Below are positions 49,383-60,135 of a DNA stretch of 64,000 bases, one piece after another; within the stretch, counting starts at the first letter, position 1, and the number at the start of each line of letters is the position of its first letter. The DNA lies in NCBI GenBank assembly GCA_002964805.2, contig PUDQ02000010.1:1054001-1118000 (forward strand), given 5' to 3'. Source of the stretch: Trametes villosa (Eukaryota; Basidiomycota; Agaricomycetes; Polyporales; Polyporaceae). The notes below the pieces were generated by a model. The model had not been told where the DNA came from. It searched no databases and saw only the letters and a list, made by a program, of their open reading frames with translations. The translations under genes and the position numbers were made by a program.

Positions 49383-51472
49383 ATGCCTTCTGCACTGTAT
49401 CCAGCGTCATCTTATGAAGACCTGGGGGTCGTCCAATCCGACTTCGAAGAGTCCATCAACTGCGTTCGATTTAGCCCGGATGGCAAGTGGCTCGCGGCGG
49501 GGGGTAATGACGGACGGCTTGTCATCATGGGTGGCCCTTCCTACCACCTAAATGAAGACATCATCATGGCACCGGCGCCGGTCACCTCTTTAGCCTGGCA
49601 TCCATTCCAGCAGGGAACTATTCTTGTGGGTTACGGGAGTGGCGAGATCGCGGAGTACCATACGAGCAGCGATACCAGGGTGTGTTTCATCGGGTCCCAC
49701 ACGCACTGCAAGTATCTGACTGTTCGATATATCAGGATCTCCCCAGCTGTCGTACCTTCGCGCAGATAGCCGGGCCAGTCGAGCATATTGAATTCGGCGT
49801 ACATGACGGCGCTTTGGTGGCCGTCGGCGGCAGAGACGTCATGCTCATTCAAACAAAACGAGAAGGTGAGGATTTGCGTAATCACTGAAATAACCACCAG
49901 CCCATGATTTAAATAACAGAGTGCGACGCATTGAAGTTGGGCTCGCCTCCTACTCTAGCGGGATCTACGCATCCAGGCGTTCGTGATGTGTGCCCCTGCT
50001 CTGCACATTTTGTCGACGACGACGGTGCTGTCATAGTATCCTATGTGTATCACGGCATAGTGTAAGTCCGTCTATTGCTCTAGGTAGGATCCGAGAGCCT
50101 CGTTCTGATCATTCTCAGCTGTTGGCATACATCTACTATGGAAATCCTATGGCGCCTCGACACCGAGACCCGCATGTCAGTCGGCTCTGAAACGTTGGCA
50201 CAGTGTATTTGCTGATTCCCCGAAGCAGCGGTCGGTCTGCTATATCTCCGAACCAGAAATCACTCGTCGTTTGCAATCTCGTCAACGGATTTGACTGCTA
50301 CAGGTTGAATCGCGCAGAGAAGATGCGCAACTATCCCGTCGAACGCGACATCAACATGGTTCTCCCCATTGAGTTCGTTCACGACGGTGAAGCCTTGCTG
50401 CTTGGCAGTGCATGCGGGGTAGCGACCATCGTCGACAAGCACGACGGATCCCTCATGCAATCCCTGCCCCAAGGTGGTAAGTGCTACCTCTAAGCGTGGT
50501 GAACCGTTCGCTGACGCGGCTGCCAGACGGCGATATTATCCAGGCGATTGTACGTTCGAAGTTGTTATAGCTTTTCATTCCTCATGCAGTTATCAGGCAT
50601 ATGCGAATATCAGCGGACGCCGCCTCATCGCCACCGGATCGTCCGACCCGGGCAAACGAAACACACTTCGGCTTTGGCTCGCAGGAGGTAAGATGTGACA
50701 TCGTTATTTGGTCCTCTCTGCATAAACTGATGTCCTAGGCCTCGACCGTGCAGTCGAATCCAGCCAGGGTGAGCTTCAGCCTTCTAGGCTGTATCTGTCT
50801 GACATCGTCCTATAGATGAAGAGCCCAGTACCATAGACCGTGCCGAGACACGCATCGCCGACGAGCCCCACACGAACGACCTCCGATCCTCTTCCCTCGA
50901 TAATGAACAGCCTCGGCCGCCTTCGGACTCCCAGAGTAAGAGAGACATTCCGTCGCATCTGTCAACGAGCGAGGCCCTGCCCGTTCAGTGTCCGGAACAC
51001 TCTCCCAAAACTAGGGCGCCGAGCCATGCAGGTGTGTGAGTAGCAGTGCACAGTGGCATCTCATCCGAACGTTGGCGTACAGAGAAAACACCCGGTGCGC
51101 CGGGGACTGCTACGCGGCTTTCTCGGAGTACCTTCTATGCTGCCTGCGTCGTCATGACGGGCATGCTCATTTGGGATTTCCGTACGTATATGCACCGTCT
51201 TTTAAGCTCTCAGATTACTCACCTCAGATGCAGGCGAAGCCCTCTTCTCGACGTACTATCCTCCGACAATCTCGGTGAGTGAGATGATCCTTGTTCAAAA
51301 ATTGATGATGATACAATGGGTGATCACGCAGGAGGGGGAAGGCTCCCTTGAGAGGCCCCGCTCTGTTGTAAAGCGATGGTTTTGGGCGCTCGTCCGCATG
51401 CTCTTCAGGTGTTTCCCCGAGTTGTCGAACGACATGAAGGATTTATTGTACTATGTCGATACCGGAATATGA
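49383..51472 (+). CDS. WD40-repeat-like beta-propeller protein
   Basis: Twelve exons: 49383-49679, 49736-49865, 49920-50061, 50119-50175, 50229-50476, 50527-50549, 50597-50687, 50739-50768, 50816-51031, 51083-51181, 51234-51274 and 51332-51472, 504 aa. All eleven introns keep frame. WD40-type strands are clear in INCVRFSPDGKWLAAGGNDG and VTSLAWHPFQQGTILVGYGS, and weaker in VEHIEFGVHDGALVAVGGRD, DGDIIQAIAYA followed by IATGSSDPGKRNTLRLWLAG. About 300 residues of propeller are followed by an acidic Ser-rich linker (exon 9) and a short hydrophobic stretch (FYAACVVMTGMLIWDF) that might be a membrane anchor. Such propellers are protein-interaction platforms; the partner is unknown. Exon structure is strongly supported, the family assignment fairly so. 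Confidence 0.82.
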
Positions 51473-52375
51473 GGGTTGGTGCGTTTGGGTGTATCATGAG
51501 TGTTTGTTAGTCCCGTTCTCCTTTGCTTGCTCGTCCGATCCGGTATACCGTAGGAGCTGGAAAATCTTGAGCTGAAGCCATGGTACCACGTATCGCCGTC
51601 AACGCGCTCTGCAGAGGTATGAATTCTGGCCGCAGTGAGCAATCTCTAGAAGTAATACACACGGGGCAATGCTAGCTTTCGTATCGTATGGGCTTCCTGC
51701 ACTGTGCACCCTATCATAAGCGCGCTGTGTTCTCGCGCAAAAAGCAGTCGTTGGGATTCGAATGGCGGCTTTACCGTAGAACACCTTTCGGATAACTAGC
51801 CAACACCCTGTACTGGATCGCCCGGACTGGGAAGCGGGGCGAGTTAGAGGCTCTAACTGCCACCCTCGCATGACATCTCAATCACTTTCTTTTTGGCGGT
51901 ATTCAATCGGGTGCGGCCAGGGGTCTTCCTCGTTGAGGGACGCAACACGCGCGACTGGGTTGCGTGTGTCGCGAGCGTGGTCGCGTGTGCATGAGCACTG
52001 CGCCGCAATCGGCGAAGGGCAAAGCGCCCGCGACCGCGTGGGCGCGCGAGACGAGTGGAAGGGCGAGATGGCTCCGATGACTGACCTTTAATTGCTTATA
52101 CTATACTATACCCTGGACGTTCGAGTGCGCCTCCGCGCTGTCCCCCGCGGACGCGGCGCGAGGGGGCGCACGCCGCACGCAGCGCCAATGCGCGCGCGCG
52201 CCTCCCACGCAGGCGCTCTGGACATCATCGTGTATTATGCACTAAGCAGCAAGTCCAAAGGCACATGTAAGAACAGCCAGAGCATAGACTATAGTACAAG
52301 AGAAGAACCGGGAAGGACAGCGAACAGCACCACAACTATTTCAAGAAGGGACGACGACAGCGAACAGCACCACAA
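51473..52375. other. Intergenic, CpG-rich, with a 40-bp tandem duplication
   Basis: No gene is seen. A CG-dense stretch lies at 51940-52215, followed by the tandem repeat at 52321. Confidence 0.4.
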
Positions 52376-52400
52376 CTACTTCAAGAAGAGACGACGACAG
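52321..52400 (+). repeat. Two tandem 40-bp units
   Basis: Units 52321-52360 and 52361-52400 begin CGAACAGCACCACAACTA and differ at two positions. The second unit overlaps the stop of the minus-strand gene, so the duplication may have changed its C-terminus. Confidence 0.9.
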
Positions 52401-53230
52401 CGCTGAGCTGGGTCCGGACGCCGCCAGCAGTCACAGTTCTCCTTGACCTGGGCAAGCTCCCTCTCCGCCTGGATATGCTTGAGGCGGACATCGTGCCAGA
52501 GGCCGCCAAACTCGCCGGCGAGCCTCCATGCGGTCTCCTGATTGAGCCAGGCTTCGACCCTCGAGTGGTGCACGCGGCTGAAGACGACATTGACGGCTTT
52601 GAGGAAGGCTGTAGGGTTGTGAGCCGTGCGCCGAGGCATAGTGGATTCGAGACAAATGAGGAGCTTCACTCACGCGCAGACCACGCCGCAGCCTGCTCAC
52701 AACCATCCGCAAGGAGTACTATAACGGGGGCTCCGAGTTCGTTACCGCTCTCGTCTTCGTTTGCCACGACGATGCGATGCGTGCTAGGAGGATTCAGGTC
52801 AGTATAATCAGACAGCAGTATGCAGGAGCGCGCGATACGCGAGTCACGTACTGTCCGCAGGGCAACACGACCTCGCCGAGAGGCACAGCGGCCATCGCGA
52901 TAATCCCGATAGGAGGGCCGATATGTCGAAGATTGGGTTGAGGCTGAGCCGACAGTCCAAAGTAGCTTGTATGCGATGAAATCGGGTGGTGTCGAGACCT
53001 GGAGTGAGAAGTATCGGCCGCGTCGACTTTGCGAGAGGCGAGAGTGATGGTGACGAACGGCGAAGTACGCGGGGACAGAGTGCCAGTAGGGCGGTTGGCT
53101 GGGTTCCAAACGGCCGCACGGCGCCAACGAGGCATCTGCTGGATTTCACACGCCCCAGCGCAGGATTCCAAGCGGGTTCTAGGTAGCCACGCCGAACATC
53201 CAGCAATTCCAGGGCCTCTGACATAGGCAC
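52376..53230 (-). CDS. Protein of unknown function, only 3' exons resolved
   Basis: Two 3' exons are well supported: 52783-52674 (THRIVVANEDESGNELGAP) and 52608-52376 (AVNVVFSRVHHSRVEAWLNQ, then IQAERELAQVKENC, stop). Their introns are 52851-52784 (GTACGT, branch TACTGAC, CCTAG) and 52673-52609 (GTGAGT...CTACAG). Upstream of 52852 two frames look protein-like, one with GPPIGIIAMAAVPLGEVVLP and one with PPDFIAYKLLWTVGSAST, and I could not decide how they are joined. The start is therefore open; 53230 is the first ATG of a long frame. I do not recognise the family. Confidence 0.45.
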
Positions 53231-54072
53231 AATCGTGTAACGAATTAGAAATGTCTTTGCCGGGACAAAGGCATTTATGACATTTCTAGTTCGTTACAAG
53301 ATCTTGGTCCCTATCCAGGGGTCCTGGTATCCTGTAATGTTTGCCGTGAGCGGGGATTCCGGCGGCGTGACCATTGGATTCCAAGTAGCCATACATCTGT
53401 TTCCCGGTCGAACCTCCTGCCCCTTTGTTTCCACTCGCGCAAAGTTTAGCGGTGTAGCCTGCCTTTACGTGAGGGCCAGGGCCGTCCTACGCTGCAGTTC
53501 TAGACACTAACACTCACATCGCGCCGCGACACCTACGACCCGAAGCGCTGAACTCGTGTCTACAGCAGCCCCCAAGCACATAACAGCCGGAACAATCCGG
53601 TGCCTACATCAACTCGCCGCGTACGTAGGTGCTCTCACCTTCTTGCCGACAATTGTAAAGCAAGAAGTCAAGCGGTCGGGCCGATGTTCCATCATATACG
53701 CGCACGATCTACTCCCTTTTGCACGAGGGCCCTTTGTACGATTGCGCGTTCTTTGGTTCTCTTTGAGTCTTCATCGCTTTCTCAGTGATCTTCCTCGGTA
53801 CAAAGGACTAGAGCCAAGGCAAGTTCAAGATTGTGGTAACTCCAGTTACCAACATCACCGTTCCAGTGGCAGAGGGTTGTATAGTCGACAAGGACGGGAA
53901 GCCACATACTCCTCTAATGGTCTTTATTCGTGTTCTCGCTATAGCACTTTGAGTCTTCTTTGTGACTGGGCTCTACCTCACACCAGACGACCCGGCATAA
54001 ATATAGTCTCCATCGTGGAGCTAGCTCTACCTATCCGTTCTCACCTTAGACGAAATATCGCAACTGGCGCTC
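53231..54072. other. Intergenic with one long-stem hairpin
   Basis: No gene was assigned, although a frame is open at 53556-54113 (+). A TATA-like ATAAATATAG at about 53997 lies 75 bp before the ATG at 54073. Confidence 0.4.
53236..53298. other. Compact hairpin, 20-bp arms
   Basis: TGTAACGAATTAGAAATGTC at 53236-53255 is the complement of 53279-53298 except for one position, which is a G-U wobble in one RNA strand. The loop is 23 nt and contains a further TGCC/GGCA match. It could be a solo palindrome, a tiny MITE or a hairpin RNA source. Confidence 0.8.
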
Positions 54073-57000
54073 ATGGACTACTCGATCTCCCTCGACGAAG
54101 GAGGCGGAAGTGACTCTCCCCCAAGCTATCACGAGGTCAGTATACATGATATTAAAGGATTGCGCTCCTGCTTACATCGTGTAGGCTTGTTCTCTCGACA
54201 CCAATGTGGCCTCTCGCCGGTACCCCACAGATATCGCTAGTCTCGCCACAGCGGTATCCAACGTTAATACCGCGTTTTACGAATGGCTGGGATCTTTGTC
54301 CAACATAGAGCCCATTCCCGATCCCGGGGTCTCACTAGCATATAGCGCAAACTTGCTGTATCCATTCCCAACGTCATCCCAGGACGAAGCTGATACCCCC
54401 ACGCTGGGTGGCGTAGTGGTTCGCAGCAAGAAGCTCCTCCTGTACACGCTCCAGGAATTCTATACGTTTCTTTCACGGATGGCCGCCAAGCTGAACAGCT
54501 GGTTTTGCGATCCGTACACGGTTACCCTCTCCCTGATCCTCGTCCTACCCCTGCTCTTCCTGCTTCTCTTGGCTCCACTATCCAACGATATACACATCGC
54601 GGCGTGGCCTGCCTGTACCGCATCGTCAATCTCGGGCGTAGGAGCCGACCACTCTCTCGTCAATCTCCTGCATACTATCGCTGCTTCTCCGGATCCGGGT
54701 CCGCCTCTGGAGGCAACGCTCATTGGTGCATGCGCTATCGACATTTCAATCAGCGAACAATTCGTCCATAACCTCGCAATCGATATCGGACCCATCGTTG
54801 CGCGAAACAATGACCTCTCGCTCGACGACGCTTCACAATTGCCTGCGGAAGTCACCGATGAAATCTTTGACATGTATCGTCTGCTTGAACTGGCCCTAAT
54901 CGATGCCATGAGTTGGGCTCATACGTGCGCTGCTATCTACCTTATTCAAGTTGCCTAACCTCATCAGATCTGGCAGACTTCACGTATACTCCGCACACGT
55001 TCAAAGAACCGTTGCCGCCATGGGAGCCAACCGGGCACACACGACACCGCCCGTTGACTTTCTGTTACCGGATGCCACCCCTGCCGTCCGTCAACTTGCG
55101 TTAATAGCATCCCGGCTGGACGACCTCGAAGGAAGAATGCTCTCCTTGTCTGCGGCTGCTCCGGAGGGTGGTACGACCCAGGCGTCGAGAATTTTCTCGC
55201 TAGCTTGCACTGGATTCAGCAAGCATGTGGGCAATCTTTTCCAGTTGCCTTGCACGGAGGAGCAGATACCGCGCTCTGTTGGGCAAGCGAACCACTTCTC
55301 CACTCAACTTTCCCGTCACGCACGTACCGTTCGTAGGTTGGAGGCAGGCATGACACGACTGCACGAAACGATGGTGGCGTCCTCACAGCAAGAGAGCGGA
55401 CTCGCAGCAGCGGTGTGGCTTGGCAGCATCGATCTATCGGTGCGCATGATGTGTCGCAGGGTGGAACAAGACTTTGTACGTACTGCCTCAGTGTAGAAGT
55501 ATATACCATAGGTCTCAAGGCCAACCTATCAGGCTGCCATGCCAATAGATCGAGGGGTGGAGCAAGTGTAATCGCGAGCTACACGAGTGCCCCGAGCGTC
55601 GTGTTCATCGTGGGATGTGCAGGACACGAGCAGTAGCTTGCAGCTCAGGAAAGCGAGGTTGACAACTTCGAAGAGGACGCACGAAGACGTGCTTTGCGCC
55701 GTCGGGTATCGAAGGCTCCCGACGCAGTATCCGACGGGGCTCCGGGTCCGGTACGAGTTTGAGTGCGTCGAGGGACGCGTCGTGCGTGGACTTGGACGAT
55801 TGGGTGCGAGCAGGCCTCGTGTAGGACAGGTTGAGATCAGCGACAGCAATGCGGTGGATACCAGCACATGCAGTGGAGGGTGGCGGAGGGGAGCGGGCTG
55901 TAGCGGAAATAACCGCCTACAGCAGGGATGAAGATGAGAGCGAGAGAGAGGTCGTCGCGAGAGCCGGACTCTGAGAATACAAGGCCATAGGCGCGCGTCG
56001 CGCGACAACAGAAGGCTACGGAGGCTTCAGTCGGAGTTGGGAGTAGTTAGTATTATGTAAGTAGCTGCCTTTGCGGTCCGGTGTAGCGACAATAGTACGT
56101 GTTAATGGATCGAATCCCTACTCTCTCTCTGACTCTCTCCTTCTGAATCTCCACACACGGCGCACTGGCCGTCGTGAATCTCTCATCCGCCCATCACCTC
56201 CGAGTCTGAGCTGGGTTATCTCCCGCTCAGATCCTCCCACCCCGCCTCCTCCCTCCCCTCTTTCCTGGCCTGCACGGGTTATCTCCCCTGCAGGCTGCGC
56301 GACTCGCCCGCGGAAAAGACCGCTCCTCTGCGTTCGACGAGCTCGAGGTTCTGTCGTTCGGACCGGGGCATCTCCCGTTCAGACCACCAGCCGGGCATCT
56401 ACGTCTTACCCAACGACATCTCCGCCGGCAGTCGTAGCACACCCGCACCTGGGCCCGTATGGCCTCCACACGCGCCCGCCAGGACCGGCCCTTCCGCCAG
56501 GCGGCACCCGCTCGCAGGTTCCGCCCATTCGAGACGTTGCGGACATTCCCTCCCCTGCCCATCCACCGTCTTCTCTCGCCCTGCGACATGCGCGGCGAGA
56601 CACCCCGCCCTCTATCCGCTCTGGACTGTAGGGTCGCCCGCTCGTCCTCCCGTTCCTCGCGACAATCCCGCTGGCCTTCCCGAGGCATCGAGCCAACCGC
56701 GGAGCGTGCTGAGCAGCGTCTCTGAACGCTCGCACTAGGCCTTGCCTCCGACCCCGAAACGACCTTGGTGACGGTATTCGACGCGACGGACGCCCTGGAC
56801 CCCGCAGGCCCGCTCAGCCCGCTCAGCCCGCTCAGCCCGCCAATAGCCTGTGCTTAATCTGCAGTCGCCGCGTCTGCCGCGCGAGTGCTGCCGTGTCGAG
56901 AGCCCTGTGCGCATGCCGATGACGGTCTGCTCAATCGTACGCGCTCTCTGAGACGTCGGCGGGCACGACTCGAGGATGACCAGGGCTGGTACACCGGCAC

Positions 57001-58145
57001 CCGCCCCCGCGAGGCGCCGACGCGCCTCGCCGAGAGCGCGCGCGACACAACACAAGGCTCTGGGCTTCGTCCTTCTCCACCCACTACGCGCTGGCCGTCG
57101 CCCTTCTGCCATATCCGCCCACCACCTCTGTGCTGGGTATTCTCCCGCTCAAATCCTCCCTCCCCTATTCCCTGGCCTACACGGATTATTTACCTGTAGT
57201 CTGCGCAACTCGCCTGTAGACCAGCCCCCCTGTTCCCACCATGCACCTGCCCATAAAGGACTAGTCCGACAACGCCAAGCCGGCATTGTGATGAAACGCC
57301 CGAAAAGGTTAGCACGTCGGCTGAATGTGCAAACAAGCATCAACCCTTGGTTGATGTTTAAGTCGCTCACGGGGAGATGGAGTCGCGCTGGAACCCCCCT
57401 CTGATCCTCACCTCGCTACCCTACTCACAGTGCCCTTCCAAGACCCAGCCGCTGTCATTGACTGAGAGGTACGTTGAGACAAGCTATTCCGGAATGTTGA
57501 AGTACCGAACAAGTACTTAGTGTGTTTACAGCACTCTCCGTCGGGATCTCCTGGTCACCTCCACGCACCCACACTCCTTTTCCCGCGCAGCGACGTTGCA
57601 TATCCCCCCTCGATCTTTCAGTGAGTTTTCTGAAAGGTAGCTTCTCGCTATGGTCGTACTAAACCATCAGCACTAGCGCCCGTACGTTTGCTAGACGCAC
57701 GTTTTTCTAATAGACCCATGAGGTAATGTTTATCACTGTTCTGTGACGCCATTGTTATTCTGATCATCGTCCTATAAAGTCATATTCGTATCTCTGCTAT
57801 CCCTTTCCAGGATATGGAGCAAGAGAGAGCTTATTTCGCGGAGATGACCGGGCGTCTTCGCACCCTGGAGCAGATCAACACGCAACTCGATGTTGCGCTC
57901 AGTACTTTACTCAACATGCACGTCACCCTCGAGTCGCAGATAGCCGAATTGCGCGACTATATTGCGACTCTCGCTCCTGAGCTCGCAATGACGGCCGAGC
58001 CGGTCCGGCGCCCTGTCGCGGATGGTGGCATCGAAGTGCATCGCGGTGGCATCAAGTCCTGGCTTAAAACCCTTGTATGTACTTCTACCTCGCGTTCACT
58101 AGAGAAAGTTGCTTATTCGCCGGGAAACAGTTCCCCCGCAACTAA
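54073..58145 (+). CDS. 529-aa membrane-anchored coiled-coil protein with a repeat-bearing intron
   Basis: Five exons: 54073-54135, 54185-54924, 54968-55475, 57811-58074 and 58131-58145. Introns 1, 2 and 4 are 50, 43 and 56 nt; intron 3 is 2335 nt and contains repeat copy 4. Its donor (GTACGT at 55476) and acceptor (TTCCAG at 57810) keep phase 0 and join two helical exons. The protein has a helical N-terminal part, a strongly hydrophobic segment at about residue 120 (VTLSLILVLPLLFLLLLAPL) that should be a transmembrane helix, and then long helices, with LRTLEQINTQLDVALSTLLN in exon 4. There is no signal peptide before the membrane segment. The function is unknown. An alternative is that transcripts end at an in-frame stop inside the intron (55494). 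Confidence 0.72.
55664..57205 (-). repeat. Repeat copy 4, mosaic of R1 and R2 parts, within an intron
   Basis: 55664-55711 matches the arm-specific segment near 40106-40153. 55715 to about 57000 matches R1 in reverse (offset 18357 from the right arm). Near 56960 the sequence switches to an R2-like stretch that is more diverged and ends near 57205 with degenerate hairpins (57132-57150, 57177-57199). Substitutions against the other copies, for example T for C at 56849, show it is older or independently evolving. Confidence 0.88.
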
Positions 58146-59034
58146 ACATAATAGGCGAACCTCACCGGTTAATCGTCATTGATGGACAACCGCTCTCTTA
58201 GCTTTTCCTATCGCTCTCTCCTATTGCTCTCTGCTTTCCTATCGCTCTTTTAGCTCTTCCTATCGCTCTCTTACCTGTTATTGCTATTCTCGCTTTCTGT
58301 GGTCGCGTGAATAATGTGTGTGCAATGACAATGACCCGTCTGTAGTGCCAACCCTAGCCCAGGTGGGCCTGATCTGAGTGTCGTGCATAGGCATCACTCG
58401 TCAACCGGATGAGGACAGTTGGGCGCACGTGGGACGCTGGAGCAAGTAGGGGGCCGTAACTGAAGGAGGAGGCAGGCATTCTGTGCTGCGAGGAATCGAG
58501 GAGTTAGTGTTCTTTATGAGCAACGTGGAGTAGAAGGGTGGTATGATGAGAAGAGGTGACTTGGTAGGCGACGAGGCACCGGGTTAAGTGCTACCTAGCT
58601 AGTTTCAACTGGCCCAGATGTCCAAGATATCGACATGCTCGAGGAGATTGTGCCCGCCATGCACAATTCATGAGAACAAGGGCAGGGTATGTCACCTACA
58701 TCAGCCAAAGCATGTGTACTGACGTATTTCTGCAGGCCCTGTGCGCGCTGTTTCTCTGGACTGAGGTGAGGACGACATTACCTGTCAAAGCTCGCAGCAT
58801 GTCGATGAATGTCCCGCAGAGCGCCTCCATCCCTGCAGTTCTTGATGTCAAGCTCATCAAGCCCTTGGACCCAGCCATGCGTGCTGCGCACGGGGATACA
58901 CGGGGCGCAGTCGCTGTCGCCGCGGTGCCTCGGCGTTCAAGTGTAGTACGCGCTCATGTGTGCTCCCACATCAGCAATATGCGCAAGTGTCTTGAGTGTC
59001 TTGATGAAGAGCATCAGACACCCCAGACATGTTA
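58146..59034. other. Intergenic with a degenerate CT-rich tandem tract
   Basis: 58196-58290 is a degenerate run of CCTATCGCTCTC-like units. A frame at 58670-59131 (+) has no recognisable domain and runs into the AT-rich island. Confidence 0.45.
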
Positions 59035-60135
59035 TCAGACCAAGACATCTGGTCTTGCACAAGTTAGGCCCCTGTGCTGGAGCGGGTCACTTTGGTCTTA
59101 CAGCAGACCATTTGGTCTGACAGGTCTGTAGCAAGAAGAAGGTGTCTTGAATAAGCCCTTCTCCAGATGGATGCAAGACCAAGGGTAGGTACCTCCTCAA
59201 AACCACTTTTCGTACCACCAATTTTGTGTAATAAAATGATATAAAAGTGATATCACACTTGTATACACCACCCCATACCATGATGAGTGCACCTACTCTC
59301 CGGAGTAATCCCTGAGGGGCCCACACACTTGCCATCTCCGGGAGTTGAACCACTGACCTCACGGATTCAGCATGTTCCTCCCAGGCACAGTTTGCCACTG
59401 CACCATAGCACCTTGCTAGGGCTACAAGTGTAGGTCAATATATTATGCTCCTTAATACTTCTTCTTTACATGCATATGCTAGTGTCAGGTGGTCAACAAC
59501 CTACTAACATATAAGTCCCTTCTCTGTTCTGATACTTTCTCTATGTCATGTAATATCATCAGTGTAGTTCTTAGAGTCCTGGAACTATCCCAGTACAAGA
59601 AATATTGACTCAAGTATAAATTGAGTTCAAGCCAATAAAGGCATGCACTTGAATCACTATAGCATCAGGAAACTATATGGATCAAGAAGTCTAAAAATGA
59701 TTGACATGTTTGCATGAAGCAGGAGTCATTGAATATTAGTACCTACTCTAATCTATCATGAGTGGTATGTAATACTATATCCTAGGCTGGGACATGCTGC
59801 TTATTCACTGTTAGCTAGATCATATAAGAGAATGATAGCAAGCTAATACATCTTTAAAGTATTGGGCATAATTGCTAACCTTAGTCTTTTCAGACCCTGT
59901 CTGGTGTTAAGACACTTTTCTTACCAGGAAGACACATGCTTACTCAGAAAGTATAAGACTTGCTTGTAAGAAATGACAGCTTGACTCAAGACCAAATCCT
60001 GATGGCAAGACACATGTCATTTATATAAGTACAGTGTCTGATGTCTCCAGGATGGCCCTCAACAGACCAAGACAGTAAAATCAGACAAAGACTATTGAAA
60101 GACACTAACCAGACATTATGGTCAGACCAAGACAT
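59035..60135. mobile_element. AT-rich island bounded by direct TCAGACCAAGACAT copies
   Basis: The base composition turns AT-rich against the GC-rich surroundings, and the tetramer AGAC/GTCT is very frequent. The 14-mer TCAGACCAAGACAT occurs at 59035-59048 and again at 60122-60135, at the two edges. No transposase frame is visible, so it may be a non-autonomous element or an accumulation of nested insertions. Confidence 0.5.
59190..59412 (-). mobile_element. Candidate tRNA-derived SINE
   Basis: Read on the minus strand from 59412, the segment has an A-box-like TGGTGCAGTGG (59405-59395) and a B box GGTTCAACTCC (59351-59341) about 43 nt apart, the spacing of an RNA polymerase III internal promoter. 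No good cloverleaf with acceptor stem forms, so it is not a working tRNA. The body continues to an AT-rich end near 59200. The 3' limit is estimated. Confidence 0.5.

Noticed and set aside
58670..59131. 153-codon plus-strand frame
   Set aside because: No motif, and its end lies inside the AT-rich insertion.
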